A stretch of DNA of 58,651 bases, taken from NCBI GenBank assembly GCA_025937895.1, contig JAICQL010000021.1, forward strand, positions 1 to 58,651, given 5' to 3'. This stretch comes from Polyangiaceae bacterium (lineage in GTDB: Bacteria > Myxococcota_A > Polyangia > Polyangiales > Polyangiaceae). The notes under the pieces were generated by a model. That model was given only the letters and a program-made list of their open reading frames with translations, searched no databases and was not told where the DNA came from. Of this stretch, positions 34,505 to 47,193 are shown piece after piece; position 1 is the first letter of the stretch; every line of letters begins with the position of its first letter. Made by a program: the position numbers and the translations under genes.

Positions 34505-34822
34505 GAGGGGTCAAGGGGGGCCGCCGCAGGGAGCCACGGGGCCTAGGAGCCAAGGGGCCTAGGGGCCTAGGAGCCTATGGGGTTTCGGAGAGGCTCGGAG
34601 ACGTGCGGTGCTTTGCGGCGCCAGAATGTGCCCGCTGTGTGTCCCTGCGCGCGGGGCCAGGGGGGCACATACTGGAGTCGCTCGACCCGAGCGTCTCCGA
34701 GCCTCTCCCCGAAAAACCCTGGGCACCTTGGCACCTTGGCTCCTAGGCTCCCTCCCACTGGCTCCTTGGCTCCCTCCTACTGGCTCCTTGGCTCCCTCTG
34801 GCTCCCTTGACCCCTTAGCCCC
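34505..34822. repeat. giant imperfect palindrome, copy B
   Basis: A ~318-bp element starting at the base after the DUF4403 stop. Nested perfect arms: GGGGTCAAGGG (34507-34517) / CCCTTGACCCC (34804-34814), GCCTAGGAGCCAAGG (34541-34555) / CCTTGGCTCCTAGGC (34734-34748), and GGAGAGGCTCGGAGACG (34587-34603) / CGTCTCCGAGCCTCTCC (34692-34708). The innermost arms pair at 14 of 17 positions around a 29-base loop. The loop begins GCTGTGTGTCC, matching the reverse complement of copy A's loop (GCTGCGCGTCC), so the two copies are inverted relative to each other. No open frame with protein character was seen. Confidence 0.95.
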
Positions 34823-34868
34823 CCGTGACACTGCGGAACGCCTGCGAGACGCCGTTCAGGGCCGTTGA

Positions 34869-36182
34869 ATGTCGACGCGGGTTGGGGCGATCATCGGACT
34901 GGCGCTTTGTGGGGCGCCTTTGGCCTGTAGCAACGACGGGCTCCTGCAGGAGTACAACGTGGCGGGCGCGGGGGGCGCGAAGTCGCAGGGCGGCTCGGGC
35001 GGCGCCGCCGGTGCAGTCGACTCGCAGGGCGGCAGCGCTGGGGAAGCACAGGGCGGCAGTGGCGGAGCGGCGGGCTCGGATAGCGCGGCCGCAGGCAGCG
35101 CTGGCACGGGCAGTGGCCCGGCGGTGTGTCCGCCGGACAATGGCAGCGCGGCGGCGTTGACTCTGGCCAACCTGGATCGGGTTTCCGTGACCGGGCCGGA
35201 TGCGGGCGTGGACGGCGGCACCGACGCTGGTACGGAGGAGCCGCTGGAGTTCGAGGGGCTGATCATGCCCGGGCTGATCGGGTGGGCAACGGAGCCTGGC
35301 CTGGGCACGGCCACCACCATCGGCGGCGCGGAGGGCGCGATCGTGACGGCAGTCAGCGCTTCGGAGCTGGCGTATTTCGCGAGCCGCCCGGAGCCGCTGG
35401 TGATCCGCATCTGCGGCACGGTGCGGGCGCCGGAGCTGCGCGTCACCTCGCACAAGACGCTGCTCGGCGTGGGCCCCAACGCCACCCTGGAGGGCGGCAT
35501 CCGGGTCGGGGGCGAGGACGACTACGTGCGCAACGTGGTGATCAAGAACCTGCGCGTGAACGCGGCCCCCTCCACCGTGGCGGGGGAGGCCGTGCGGGTG
35601 GAGCGCGCTCACCACGTGTGGATCGATCACTGCGAGCTGTTCGACTCCATCGGCGATGGCGCACTGGACATCGTGAACGGCTCGGATCACGTCACCGTCT
35701 CGTGGACGAAGTTCCACTTCACCGCCAACACACCCGACTCCGAGCACCGCTTCGGCACCCGCATCGGCGATCACAACCAGGATCCTGCGGTGGCACAGCT
35801 GCAGGACACCGGGCACCTCAACGTGACCCTGCACCACAACTGGTGGGCGGACGACGTGCGCCAGCGTGCACCGCGCGTGACGTACGGCAAGGTGCACGTC
35901 TTCAACAACTTCTACTCGCTGGGCAGCCGCTCGCAGGACTACTCGGTGTGGGCCGCCAACCAATCGCGCGTGCTGCTGGAGCGCAACTACTTCCAGGAAG
36001 TGACCAAGCCGCACGAGATCCAGGCCAACGAGGCGCAGCTGGAGGCGATCGACAACATCTACGATGGCACCATCGGGCTGAAGCAGTCGACCGGCGTGTC
36101 GTTTTCGCCTCCGTATGCCTACGTGGCCGATCCTGCTCTGGGCGTGCCCCAGCAGGTGACCGAGGGCGCGGGCCCCCGCTGA
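34869..36182 (+). CDS. pectate lyase (PL1 family) lipoprotein
   Basis: A 437-residue protein with a signal ending PLACS (Cys 20, lipobox-like), then a Gly/Ser/Ala linker (residues 31-85) typical of Polyangia surface proteins. The catalytic part is a right-handed β-helix. It shows HVWIDHCELFDS (249-260), DGALDIVNGSDHVTVSWTKF (Ca2+-binding Asp) and the strand motif RAPRVTYGKVHVFNNFY (333-349) carrying the PL1 catalytic Arg. It would cleave α-1,4-polygalacturonate by β-elimination with Ca2+ at the cell surface. It begins 47 bp after palindromic element B and is convergent with the OYE gene 10 bp away. A GH30 xylanase remnant lies elsewhere in the window. Confidence 0.93.
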   Translation: MSTRVGAIIGLALCGAPLACSNDGLLQEYNVAGAGGAKSQGGSGGAAGAVDSQGGSAGEAQGGSGGAAGSDSAAAGSAGTGSGPAVCPPDNGSAAALTLANLDRVSVTGPDAGVDGGTDAGTEEPLEFEGLIMPGLIGWATEPGLGTATTIGGAEGAIVTAVSASELAYFASRPEPLVIRICGTVRAPELRVTSHKTLLGVGPNATLEGGIRVGGEDDYVRNVVIKNLRVNAAPSTVAGEAVRVERAHHVWIDHCELFDSIGDGALDIVNGSDHVTVSWTKFHFTANTPDSEHRFGTRIGDHNQDPAVAQLQDTGHLNVTLHHNWWADDVRQRAPRVTYGKVHVFNNFYSLGSRSQDYSVWAANQSRVLLERNYFQEVTKPHEIQANEAQLEAIDNIYDGTIGLKQSTGVSFSPPYAYVADPALGVPQQVTEGAGPR

Positions 36183-36192
36183 CCAGGGCGCG

Positions 36193-37344
<1,152 letters not shown>

Positions 37345-37459
37345 CTACGCCACCCGCGCTCCATCGCGCAACCCATGCGGCTCGTTTCGCTGACGACACC
37401 GGCTGGCTGCATCACAGGGACGCCCATCCCGGCGTTGCGTCCCAGCGCCGCGGTGCCGC

Positions 37460-37777
37460 TCAATCGAGGTTGGCACTCACTTCGGCCAGCGCTCGTGAGA
37501 GACGGGCCAGCACCGTGCGATCGAACGCCTTGCAGCGCAGCACGTTGGCCTGCCAGCGCGCCTCTCCGCGAAACGTCCAGCTCCAGGTGCCGGTGGGCCG
37601 GGTGGAGATGCACAGGGCCGTACCGGCTCGACCACTGTCGAGCCGGTAGTCCGTGCCGTCCAGCTCCAGCTCCACCAAGGCTGGCTCGTCGAAGTTGACC
37701 AATCCACCGGAGCTCGCCTCGCCGGCAGAGGGGGCGGTCGGCGCGAGCTCGGTATCCGCGGGCTCCATGCTGTTCAT
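37460..37777 (-). CDS. hypothetical protein, 105 residues
   Basis: A small, probably cytoplasmic protein: acidic N-terminus (MNSMEPADTELAPTAP), then a β-rich core (ALVELELDGTDYRLD, TGTWSWTFRGEARWQ) and a C-terminal helix (RTVLARLSRALAEVSANL). It has no signal peptide, membrane helix or known motif. Codon usage and composition look like a real gene, and it is the only coherent frame in the 570 bp between its neighbours. Function unknown. Confidence 0.6.
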   Translation of the reverse strand: MNSMEPADTELAPTAPSAGEASSGGLVNFDEPALVELELDGTDYRLDSGRAGTALCISTRPTGTWSWTFRGEARWQANVLRCKAFDRTVLARLSRALAEVSANLD

Positions 37778-37834
37778 GGGTTCAGTATAGCTGCGCGCGA
37801 AGACCCGGCAACCCCCTTTCAGGGGCTACTCGGG

Positions 37835-37858
37835 GCCCGCCGCAGTAGCCCGGCGGGC
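37835..37858 (-). terminator. hairpin downstream of the methyltransferase gene
   Basis: GCCCGCCG (37835-37842) and CGGCGGGC (37851-37858) form a perfect 8-bp GC stem with an 8-base loop, 25 bp beyond the methyltransferase stop on the minus strand. There is no U-run, so the call rests on position and stem strength. Confidence 0.4.
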
Positions 37859-37883
37859 GGGCGTACTCCTCCGGCCGCCCCCC

Positions 37884-38756
37884 CTACTTCTCGGCGATCA
37901 GGTAGGCCACCCAGGCGCCGGCGTTCGGCGCCCGCTTGCGCGCGCGATACACGCCCGTGCCCTCGCCGTCCTCATCCTCGTCTTCCCAGTACACGTGGGT
38001 GCGCGAAAAGCCGGCCTCCGCCAGCAGCTCGCTCAGCTCCGGCAGGGTCCAGAAGCGCCAGTGATAGCTGAAGGCCCGCTCCAGCTTGGTGCCGTCCTTG
38101 AACTCGAAGTGGATGTGGTTGACCACCGAGTGATCGATGGCGTTCACCTCGTGCTGATCCCACACGTAGGTGAAGCCGCCCTTGATGCGCGTGCGCTCCA
38201 CCTCGTCCTCCGACATGGCCTCCATCGAGTACGGGCCGCCATAGGCGTCGAGCACGAACAGCCCGTCCTTCTCCAGTGACGCGCGCACCCCCGCGAAATA
38301 GGCGCGCATCTGCTCGCGTGTGGTGAAGACCCAGTAGCTGAAGTTCAGCGCCAGGGCGAGATCGAAGCGCTGGCGTACCGGATCGAGCACGTTCTGGCGC
38401 AGCAGGGTGACGCGCTGCCCCGGCTCACCGATGGCCGCCAGGTTGTGCTCGATACCCCAGTCGAGCGTGGGCTGATCCAGATCGATGCCGACGGCCGTGC
38501 GCTCGGGGTGGGACTTGACCCATTCGGCACAGAACAGCGCCGTACCGCAGAAATCTTCGCGCAGGCTCAGCGGCAAGTGCCCATACGTCTTCTTGTAGAC
38601 GCGCTGCACGAACGCAATCTCGATCTCGGGATCCTGCACGCTGCGCTGATACAGCTCGTGCTTGTCAGCAGTTGCAGCGGTGAGCTGCGGCTTTTGCCGC
38701 ACCTTCTTCTGCTGCTGCTGCTTCTTGGTGGGGACGCGTCGCCGGGTTTCGGTCAT
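37884..38756 (-). CDS. class I SAM-dependent methyltransferase
   Basis: ATG 38756 gives 290 residues. A very basic Gln/Lys N-terminus (TKKQQQQKKVRQK) precedes a Rossmann methyltransferase fold: motif I LREDFCGTALFCAEW, the Asp-containing VGIDLDQPTLDWG that binds the SAM ribose, LALALNFSYWVF, and later strands ending GTGVYRARKR. Class membership is clear, but the substrate is not. The 24 codons upstream of ATG 38756 are open but not conserved-looking. It is divergent from the hybrid kinase gene with a 124-bp shared promoter region. Confidence 0.9.
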   Translation of the reverse strand: MTETRRRVPTKKQQQQKKVRQKPQLTAATADKHELYQRSVQDPEIEIAFVQRVYKKTYGHLPLSLREDFCGTALFCAEWVKSHPERTAVGIDLDQPTLDWGIEHNLAAIGEPGQRVTLLRQNVLDPVRQRFDLALALNFSYWVFTTREQMRAYFAGVRASLEKDGLFVLDAYGGPYSMEAMSEDEVERTRIKGGFTYVWDQHEVNAIDHSVVNHIHFEFKDGTKLERAFSYHWRFWTLPELSELLAEAGFSRTHVYWEDEDEDGEGTGVYRARKRAPNAGAWVAYLIAEK

Positions 38757-38880
38757 GAGGGAACGCCAGGGGCAAGGGTAAGCCAGCTGCGGGCGCCCGC
38801 CGTTGTAGTGGCCGGCGTAGCCGCTCACAACCTCCGAGAATCTTTAAGCCTGCGGGCCGAGGTGCCGTTTGTGAGACGAG

Positions 38881-41508
<2,628 letters not shown>

Positions 41509-41592
41509 AGTCGATTGAACTAATCCACCCCAACTGGGTGGCCGTTGGTGGCGGTGACGCTGACGTGAATCAGCGCGCTTGGGGTGTTATCG

Positions 41593-42138
41593 ATGTACAG
41601 TTCCCACCAACTAGATCAGCGGAGCCCCGCTCCGCGCCGACGTGGTCTCCGGGCGATCTGGGTCCTGGGTGCGCTGGGCCTCATGGCTCCCAGCTGCCTG
41701 ATCGACTCGGACGATCGCTGTGGTCCCAATCAAGAGCTCCTCGAATATGCCGAGAAGAGCGAACGCTGCGTGTGCGTCGCAGGCACAGGGTTCGACGCGG
41801 CGACGCAGTCGTGCGTCGTGTGCGGCGAAAACGAGATGGCCAGCCCCGTAGGCTGCGTCTGCGTCAGCGGCTTCGCGCGGACGGGAGGCGCCGGTCCATG
41901 CTTGCCCTCCGACGCGGTGCTGCCGACGGGACAAGACGAGCATTGCGAGGCGCAGGAAGATTGCGCCGGATACGAGGCGAGCTTCTGCGACACGCTCGTG
42001 AGCTTCACCTGCCTGGTTCCCAACTGCACGGTGAGCCCGGACAGCTGCTCCGAAGGCAAGGACTGCTGCGATATCAGCGCGCTCGGCTTGGGCGTATCGA
42101 CCCTATGCATCGCTCAGGGATTGTGTCAAACGCCATGA
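41593..42138 (+). CDS. cysteine-rich lipoprotein, unknown function
   Basis: 181 residues from ATG 41593 (GTG 41584 is in frame). A signal WVLGALGLMAPSC gives a lipoprotein Cys. The mature part contains about 20 more Cys in short spacings (CVCVAG, CVVCGENEM, GCVCVSGF, CCDISA), like disulfide-knotted EGF-like extracellular modules. Its TGA overlaps the porin ATG (ATGA), so it is translationally coupled to an outer membrane porin and probably sits with it at the outer membrane. No family was recognised. Confidence 0.85.
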   Translation: MYSSHQLDQRSPAPRRRGLRAIWVLGALGLMAPSCLIDSDDRCGPNQELLEYAEKSERCVCVAGTGFDAATQSCVVCGENEMASPVGCVCVSGFARTGGAGPCLPSDAVLPTGQDEHCEAQEDCAGYEASFCDTLVSFTCLVPNCTVSPDSCSEGKDCCDISALGLGVSTLCIAQGLCQTP

Positions 42139-43541
42139 AGACTCTCAAACGATGGTCGGCCTCCATGGCCGCAGGTAGCCTTTCACTGCTTGCGCTGAGC
42201 GAGAGCGCTCTCGCACAGGATCCCGCCCCCGTCGCTCCCGCCAGCCCAGAAGCGCCGGCGCCCGCTGCGCCCGCGCCGGAGGCAGCCACGGCCGGGGCGA
42301 GCGCCGATGCCGATGCGGAAGCCGAGGCGCTGGCGCTGGCAATGGCGCAGGGCGAGGATGACTCGGCCACGGCGGCGGTGGCCGACGTGGAGGAGTTCAA
42401 GCTCAACATCTACGGCTTCGCGGACTTCACGTACACGCACGTGTTGAACGACTTTGCCTACGCCACGCCCTACCCCAACTTCATGGTCGGCCACCTCAAC
42501 CTGTACGCAGGGGCCGAGCTGGGCGGGGGCTGGCGCACGTTGACTGAGTTCCGCCTGATGTACCTGCCGAACGGCAACGTGCCCGTTGCCACGGACCCGC
42601 TGAACCCGCCACCGCGCGAGGTTACCACGGCCAACGACCCTGCCGACTACAACAAGCCAGTCCGCTGGGGCAGCGTGATGATCGAGCGCGCCTGGCTGGA
42701 GTATACGGTGCACCCGCTGCTCACCATTCAGGGCGGACAGTGGCTGACCCCGTACGGCATCTGGAACGTAGATCATGGTTCTCCGGTGATCATCGGCGTG
42801 CGCCGCCCGTACGTTGTGGGCACGGCGACGATGCTGCCGGAGCGCCAGACGGGTCTGCAGATCTACGGTCGGTACCTCGCGGGCACCACCGAGATTGGCT
42901 ATAACCTGGGCCTGACCAACGGCCGCGGTCCAGTGGACGAGTACGTGGATTTTGACAAGAACAAAGCCGTCACCGCGCGCCTGTTCGTGACCAATGAGTC
43001 GCCGCTGGGCAGCATCACGGTAGGTGGAACGCTGTACGCCGGGCGCTTCACCGATCGCACGTCGCGCTTCTACGTCTCCAGCACTGGCCAGTTCGGCACC
43101 GAGTGGTTTGCCACTGCCAGCTACGACGAGCTGTCCATCGCCACCGACTTGCGCTGGCTGTGGGAAGATCTGATCGTCCAGGGCGAGTTCATCACGCGCG
43201 AGGTGAAGTACCATCGCGAGGACCTGCGACCAGCCGCCTTCACGGTGCCCGGCGTGCCCTCCGGGTTCGTGCCGGACACTCGCAGCATGGGCTACTATGC
43301 GATGGCCGCTTATCGGCTGCCCTGGTACAACATCATGCCGTTCTTCGGCGGCGAGGGTTGGTATCCTGGGCTCGAGCTCGAGCCGGCTGCCGGCGCGATC
43401 TGGGGTGGCTTGAACATTCGACCCGTGCCGCGCGTGGTGCTCAAGGCGCAGTACACGCAGAGCTTCTTCGTCGACGACACCAATCTCGTCGGCGATGACG
43501 GTCTTCAGGCGCTCGACTTTCAGGCAGCATGGAGTTTCTAG
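42135..43541 (+). CDS. outer membrane porin-like protein
   Basis: A 468-residue protein. A clean signal peptide (SLSLLALSESALAQ) is followed by an Ala/Pro/Glu-rich periplasmic stretch (residues about 28-85) and a β-barrel with alternating strands, for example LNIYGFADFTYTHV, WRTLTEFRLMYLP and TIQGGQWLTPYGIWN. It ends in Phe (AWSF), the outer-membrane assembly signal. It resembles phosphate/anion-selective or related porins that occur next to periplasmic binding proteins. ATG 42135 overlaps the preceding lipoprotein stop, and its own end overlaps the binding-protein gene by 13 bp. Confidence 0.9.
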   Translation: MKTLKRWSASMAAGSLSLLALSESALAQDPAPVAPASPEAPAPAAPAPEAATAGASADADAEAEALALAMAQGEDDSATAAVADVEEFKLNIYGFADFTYTHVLNDFAYATPYPNFMVGHLNLYAGAELGGGWRTLTEFRLMYLPNGNVPVATDPLNPPPREVTTANDPADYNKPVRWGSVMIERAWLEYTVHPLLTIQGGQWLTPYGIWNVDHGSPVIIGVRRPYVVGTATMLPERQTGLQIYGRYLAGTTEIGYNLGLTNGRGPVDEYVDFDKNKAVTARLFVTNESPLGSITVGGTLYAGRFTDRTSRFYVSSTGQFGTEWFATASYDELSIATDLRWLWEDLIVQGEFITREVKYHREDLRPAAFTVPGVPSGFVPDTRSMGYYAMAAYRLPWYNIMPFFGGEGWYPGLELEPAAGAIWGGLNIRPVPRVVLKAQYTQSFFVDDTNLVGDDGLQALDFQAAWSF

Positions 43542-44032
43542 TGACGACCCGACGCGAGATTCTGAAGTGGTCCATGGGTACCGTGGGTGCCTTCGTTGCG
43601 GGTCTGCCCTTCGGCGCAGACGCGCAAGGCCAGCTCTCTCTGGCGCTCGTGGTGGCCAAGTCCAGCCCGATTCAGCAGCTCTCGCAGTTCGAGCTGAAGA
43701 AGCTGTACCTGGGCGCCAACATCAACGACCCATCGGGTGAGCGCATCATCGCCTTCAATCAGGCGCCCAACTCGCCCGACCGCGTCGCGTTCGAGAACAA
43801 GGTGCTGGGCATGACGCCGGATGAGGTGGCGCGCTACTGGATCGACCGCAAGATCCGTGGTGAAGGTGGCGCACCCAAGGCGGTTGGCTCGGTGGAGCTA
43901 CTACAGCGGGTGGTGAGCAAAATGGAGCACTCGGTGGCCTACGTCCGTGTCGATCAGGTACGACCGGAGGTTCGGATCGTGGCCATCGACGGCGCTGTGC
44001 CGGGTGACCCCGCTTATCGCCTGTTCGCGTGA
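43529..44032 (+). CDS. Tat-exported PstS-like (type 2 periplasmic binding) short protein
   Basis: 167 residues. The N-terminus has a twin-arginine motif TRREILKW followed by GTVGAFVAGLPFGADAQ, so Tat export is likely. The mature part is about 135 residues, half the length of a full phosphate-binding PstS. It has the family pattern LSQFELKKLYLGANIN..GERIIAFNQ and VARYWIDRKIRGEGGAPKAVGS, as in short phosphate-binding-like proteins found next to porins and sensor kinases. It may bind an oxyanion and present it to a sensor. ATG 43529 overlaps the porin end by 13 bp. No ABC permease is present. Confidence 0.85.
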   Translation: MEFLVTTRREILKWSMGTVGAFVAGLPFGADAQGQLSLALVVAKSSPIQQLSQFELKKLYLGANINDPSGERIIAFNQAPNSPDRVAFENKVLGMTPDEVARYWIDRKIRGEGGAPKAVGSVELLQRVVSKMEHSVAYVRVDQVRPEVRIVAIDGAVPGDPAYRLFA

Positions 44033-44099
44033 GGCGAGTGCGTGCGAGCTAACGCTCGCTGAGTCAGACTGAGAGAAGCGCGTCAGGCGCCATCCGAGT

Positions 44100-44534
44100 A
44101 TGCCCGAATCGTTAGCCCCCGCACCCAACGTGCTCGTGATCGACGACTGTGAGATCGCGCGCGCTGAGATGTCCCACCGGCTCGCGAGAGCGGGCTTCAA
44201 GGTCTCAAATCTGGCCTCCCCGATCGGCGCCACGCGCGTGATCGTGGACCAGGCGATCGACGTGGTCGTCATCGACGTACAGATGCCGAGCATTCGCGGC
44301 GATCGCCTGGCGGCCCTGTTCAAGGGCAACCCGCGCTTTGCCACCCTGGGCGTGATCCTGGTCACGGGTGGCAACGAGCAAGAGCTGGAGGACCTGGGCA
44401 ACGTGGCGAAGGCCGACGCGGTGCTCTCCAAGGGCCGCCTGGACCGCCTGATCGACGTGGTCAAGGATACCTACCGGCGGCACCGCAGCCTTCAGCCGGG
44501 GCCGCAGCGCAGCGAGCGCGCCCAGGTCCGCTGA
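44100..44534 (+). CDS. stand-alone response regulator receiver
   Basis: A 144-residue single REC domain with acidic pocket VIDDCE (Asp pair), phospho-acceptor Asp in VVIDVQMPS, conserved Thr in ILVTGG and Lys in VLSKG. There is no output domain; about 25 basic residues follow the fold. It is a plausible phosphate shuttle or partner for the hybrid kinase encoded upstream at 38881, with the porin/binding-protein genes between. Its 3' end overlaps the convergent lipoprotein gene by 43 bp. Confidence 0.92.
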   Translation: MPESLAPAPNVLVIDDCEIARAEMSHRLARAGFKVSNLASPIGATRVIVDQAIDVVVIDVQMPSIRGDRLAALFKGNPRFATLGVILVTGGNEQELEDLGNVAKADAVLSKGRLDRLIDVVKDTYRRHRSLQPGPQRSERAQVR

Positions 44535-45931
44535 TCCGCCACGTACGCCAGTAGCCCTGCCCTGCCCCAGGCGCCGAGCGACACGTCGAAGAACGCCCGC
44601 GCGCGCGCCAGCAAGATGGCCGGCGCGTCCAGCTGATCCAGCTCCAGCAGCACCAGCTCTTGTTCGGCGTCGGGCTGCGCGGACACCGGGCGCACGAGCG
44701 CGAGCACGGTGCGGCCACACAGCTGCGCGGTGGCGAGCGGCGCCGGCTCCAGGCCGTTCTCGTATAGCAGCCACTCCGGCTCCAGCGGCTCGGGCCGGGG
44801 CTCGGGGGTGAGCTTCAAGGTGAGCAGGCCGAAGTGCGTGATGTCGCGCGCCAGCGCCATCAGCCCGCGCGGCTCACCCGCGTTCATCTCCTGCACGAAC
44901 AGCTCGGTCGATGAGCGACTGGGTCCGCCCACCCATACGATCTGATCTTCACCCAGGCTCGGCTCGCGACCGTCTGCGAACTCGATGCTGCGCGCGTGCA
45001 GCGAGGACATACCGGTGCGCGCCTCCAGAAACAGCGCCTCCAGCCCGCTCTCGGTGTTGAGCAGCTGCACGCTGTGCGCCGAGCTGATCTCGTCGGTCAG
45101 CACCAGCGGCTCTGCGCGGCCCTCGATCCACAGCTGCACGCGCAGCGGATCGTCCTTGGCTGCACCACGCGCCACGTACGCAGCCAGCGCCTCCGGCTCT
45201 TTTTGCCCCTTCACTGCCGCGCGCGGCACGGCCACCCGCGTGCCCACGCGCGCGTCATCGCGCAGCACCTCGGGCAGCGAGCCCGTGCCCGCGGCAGACA
45301 GCGCCTTGCGCAGCAGGCGACCGCGCGACACCCAGTAGGCCTGCCCCTCACGCACGGCAGGGCCCTTGGCGAGCGGGAAAGGCCCCACTCCCTCGGGCAA
45401 GCTGCGCAGCGGGGTGGGCTGCGGCCGCGGGCCGCGCGGCAGCGGCCCCAGCCGCGCCAGCCACAGCAGGTTGTCACGGTTGACCATGACCACGCCCTGC
45501 TCGGTGGCAGTGATGGGACCGGCCTCCGCCACGTCCACCAGCGAATCGAACACATAGCGGCCCGCCACGCTGCCCTCGGCCGCGGTCGCGTCACGGCCGG
45601 CGCTCTTCGAGCGCAGCACGCGGGGCGTAGCTCCACCTGCAGTGGCAGCGCCAGGCTCTGCCGGCATGCTGCCAGCAGCAAGCACGCTGCCCGTCGCAGG
45701 CGCACCGCCGGAGGGCTCGCCCGCGTCGGGCTCGAGCAGCAGCGGCCCCGGGAGGGCGGCGGGGGGCTTGGGCCCCACCGGCCGTGGCTGGGGAGCGGTC
45801 ACCGGTGACGCGAGCGACGGCGTGCGCGGGCGCTCCGAGCCGCACTCGCAGCCACTGCCCACCAGCAAGGCAGCCGCCAGCAAAGCAGCGGCCAGCAGGG
45901 CGCTCCGCCCAGATGCCCAATCCCAACTCAC
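44492..45931 (-). CDS. large lipoprotein, unknown function
   Basis: GTG 45931 opens 479 residues, overlapping the gpsA stop (GTGA). A hydrophobic segment ALLAAALLAAALLVGSGC ends in a lipobox-like GSGC. A Pro/Ala/Gly-rich linker follows (about 45-130), then a β-rich region with repeated spacing (GRYVFDSLVDVAEAGPI, VMVNRDNLLWLARLG, LRVQLWIEGRAEPLVL), possibly a β-propeller. No catalytic motif is visible. Coupling to gpsA suggests co-transcription but no shared function. It is convergent with the receiver gene. Confidence 0.8.
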   Translation of the reverse strand: MSWDWASGRSALLAAALLAAALLVGSGCECGSERPRTPSLASPVTAPQPRPVGPKPPAALPGPLLLEPDAGEPSGGAPATGSVLAAGSMPAEPGAATAGGATPRVLRSKSAGRDATAAEGSVAGRYVFDSLVDVAEAGPITATEQGVVMVNRDNLLWLARLGPLPRGPRPQPTPLRSLPEGVGPFPLAKGPAVREGQAYWVSRGRLLRKALSAAGTGSLPEVLRDDARVGTRVAVPRAAVKGQKEPEALAAYVARGAAKDDPLRVQLWIEGRAEPLVLTDEISSAHSVQLLNTESGLEALFLEARTGMSSLHARSIEFADGREPSLGEDQIVWVGGPSRSSTELFVQEMNAGEPRGLMALARDITHFGLLTLKLTPEPRPEPLEPEWLLYENGLEPAPLATAQLCGRTVLALVRPVSAQPDAEQELVLLELDQLDAPAILLARARAFFDVSLGAWGRAGLLAYVADQRTWARSLRCGPG

Positions 45932-46977
45932 GCGCGAAAGAAATCCTGAAAGGGCACGTTCACGGCGGCGCCGTGCAGCCCCACATCCATCAAATGCCGC
46001 AACAGCGGCAAGCGGCGGCGCTCGGGGCGCCGCGAGCTCGTACCATTGCCGTAGCGCTCCAGCTCGGCCAGCACCTCCAGGCACTCCAGGGTGGCCCCCT
46101 GCATCAGCCGGATCGCCTCCCGCGCGGCGTGACCCAGCCCGAGCAGCGCGCCGAAGCGCCCCGTGCGCCCGCCGTTGCAGGTGACGGTGAGATCTCCGGA
46201 GCCGGGCAGCCCGACCACGGTATTGCTCGCACCGCCCAGCGTCACCACCAGCTCCTGCATCTCGACCAGCGACTGCGCGAACACCGCCGCCTCGTAGTTG
46301 TGCAGGGCGACGCTGCCGCGCTCGCCCCGCGCGCGCTGGTGCAGCCCGGCGCCAAAGGCAATGCCCATGGCATACGCATTCTTGAGCGCAGCGCACACCT
46401 GCACGCCGATCACGTCCGGGTGCAACACCACGTGGTAATAGGAGGTCTCCAGCCAGTCAGCGAGGCGGCGCGCGCAGGCCAGATCCTGACCGGTGAAGAC
46501 GACCATGGTCGGTGCCCGCCGCGCCAGCTCTCCCGCGATGCAGGGGCCGCAGATGGAGACGGGATGGCACTCGGCACGCAGCGCCTCGGGCAGCGCCAGG
46601 CGAAAGGCGTCGGTGAGCACGCGCAGCTCCCCCGCCTCGTACTGCAGCCCCTTGCTCACCATCAGCACCGGTCGGTTGCGCTGCTGGAGCAGCGGGCCCA
46701 GCGCAGCGGCAGCCCAGGCGACGCCGGCCGAGCTCACGCCCACGACCAGCGCGTCGGCGTCTTCTGCCAGCGCGTGAAGCTGGCTCTCTGGCGCGCAGCG
46801 CACGCTCTCCGGCAGCTCCAGGCCGAGCGTGGGATGGCGGCGACTCGAGGCAAGGGAGCGCACGATGGCTTCGTCCAGCGGCGTGCCGATCAGGCGCACG
46901 TCGTGGCCCCGATCGGCGAGCGGCACACACAGAGCGCTACCCATCATGCCAGCGCCCACGACCGCGATCTTTGCCAC
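45928..46977 (-). CDS. gpsA: NAD(P)H-dependent glycerol-3-phosphate dehydrogenase
   Basis: 349 residues from GTG 46977. It has the NAD motif VVGAGMMGSALCVPLA, SKGLQ, GPCIAGELARRAPT, the catalytic Lys in ALKNAYAMGIAFGAG, and GLPGSGDLTVTCNGGRTGRFG. These match GpsA, which reduces dihydroxyacetone phosphate to sn-glycerol 3-phosphate for phospholipid synthesis. The second motif carries GTPLDEAIVRSL rather than the usual pattern, so it may be a divergent paralogue. An upstream in-frame ATG (MEWLPLERP) is possible. It is divergent from the small gene at 47194. Confidence 0.9.
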   Translation of the reverse strand: MAKIAVVGAGMMGSALCVPLADRGHDVRLIGTPLDEAIVRSLASSRRHPTLGLELPESVRCAPESQLHALAEDADALVVGVSSAGVAWAAAALGPLLQQRNRPVLMVSKGLQYEAGELRVLTDAFRLALPEALRAECHPVSICGPCIAGELARRAPTMVVFTGQDLACARRLADWLETSYYHVVLHPDVIGVQVCAALKNAYAMGIAFGAGLHQRARGERGSVALHNYEAAVFAQSLVEMQELVVTLGGASNTVVGLPGSGDLTVTCNGGRTGRFGALLGLGHAAREAIRLMQGATLECLEVLAELERYGNGTSSRRPERRRLPLLRHLMDVGLHGAAVNVPFQDFFRA

Positions 46978-47193
46978 CGCTGGGTTGTACGCCGGGCACG
47001 CGGGCCGCTCCAGCGGCAGCCACTCCATTCGCAGCCAGGGCTGCCGTTTGATGGACTGTTGTCCTGCCGGCGCTCGTCCGCGCGGAGCCTGGCTCCAGCT
47101 GTCTCGTCCAGACCACCGGTCGCGGGGTCGGACGAGCCGTCGCGCCGCTGACGAAGCAGCGTCAAGCACGTGGCAGGCAGGCCCGAGATCCTC

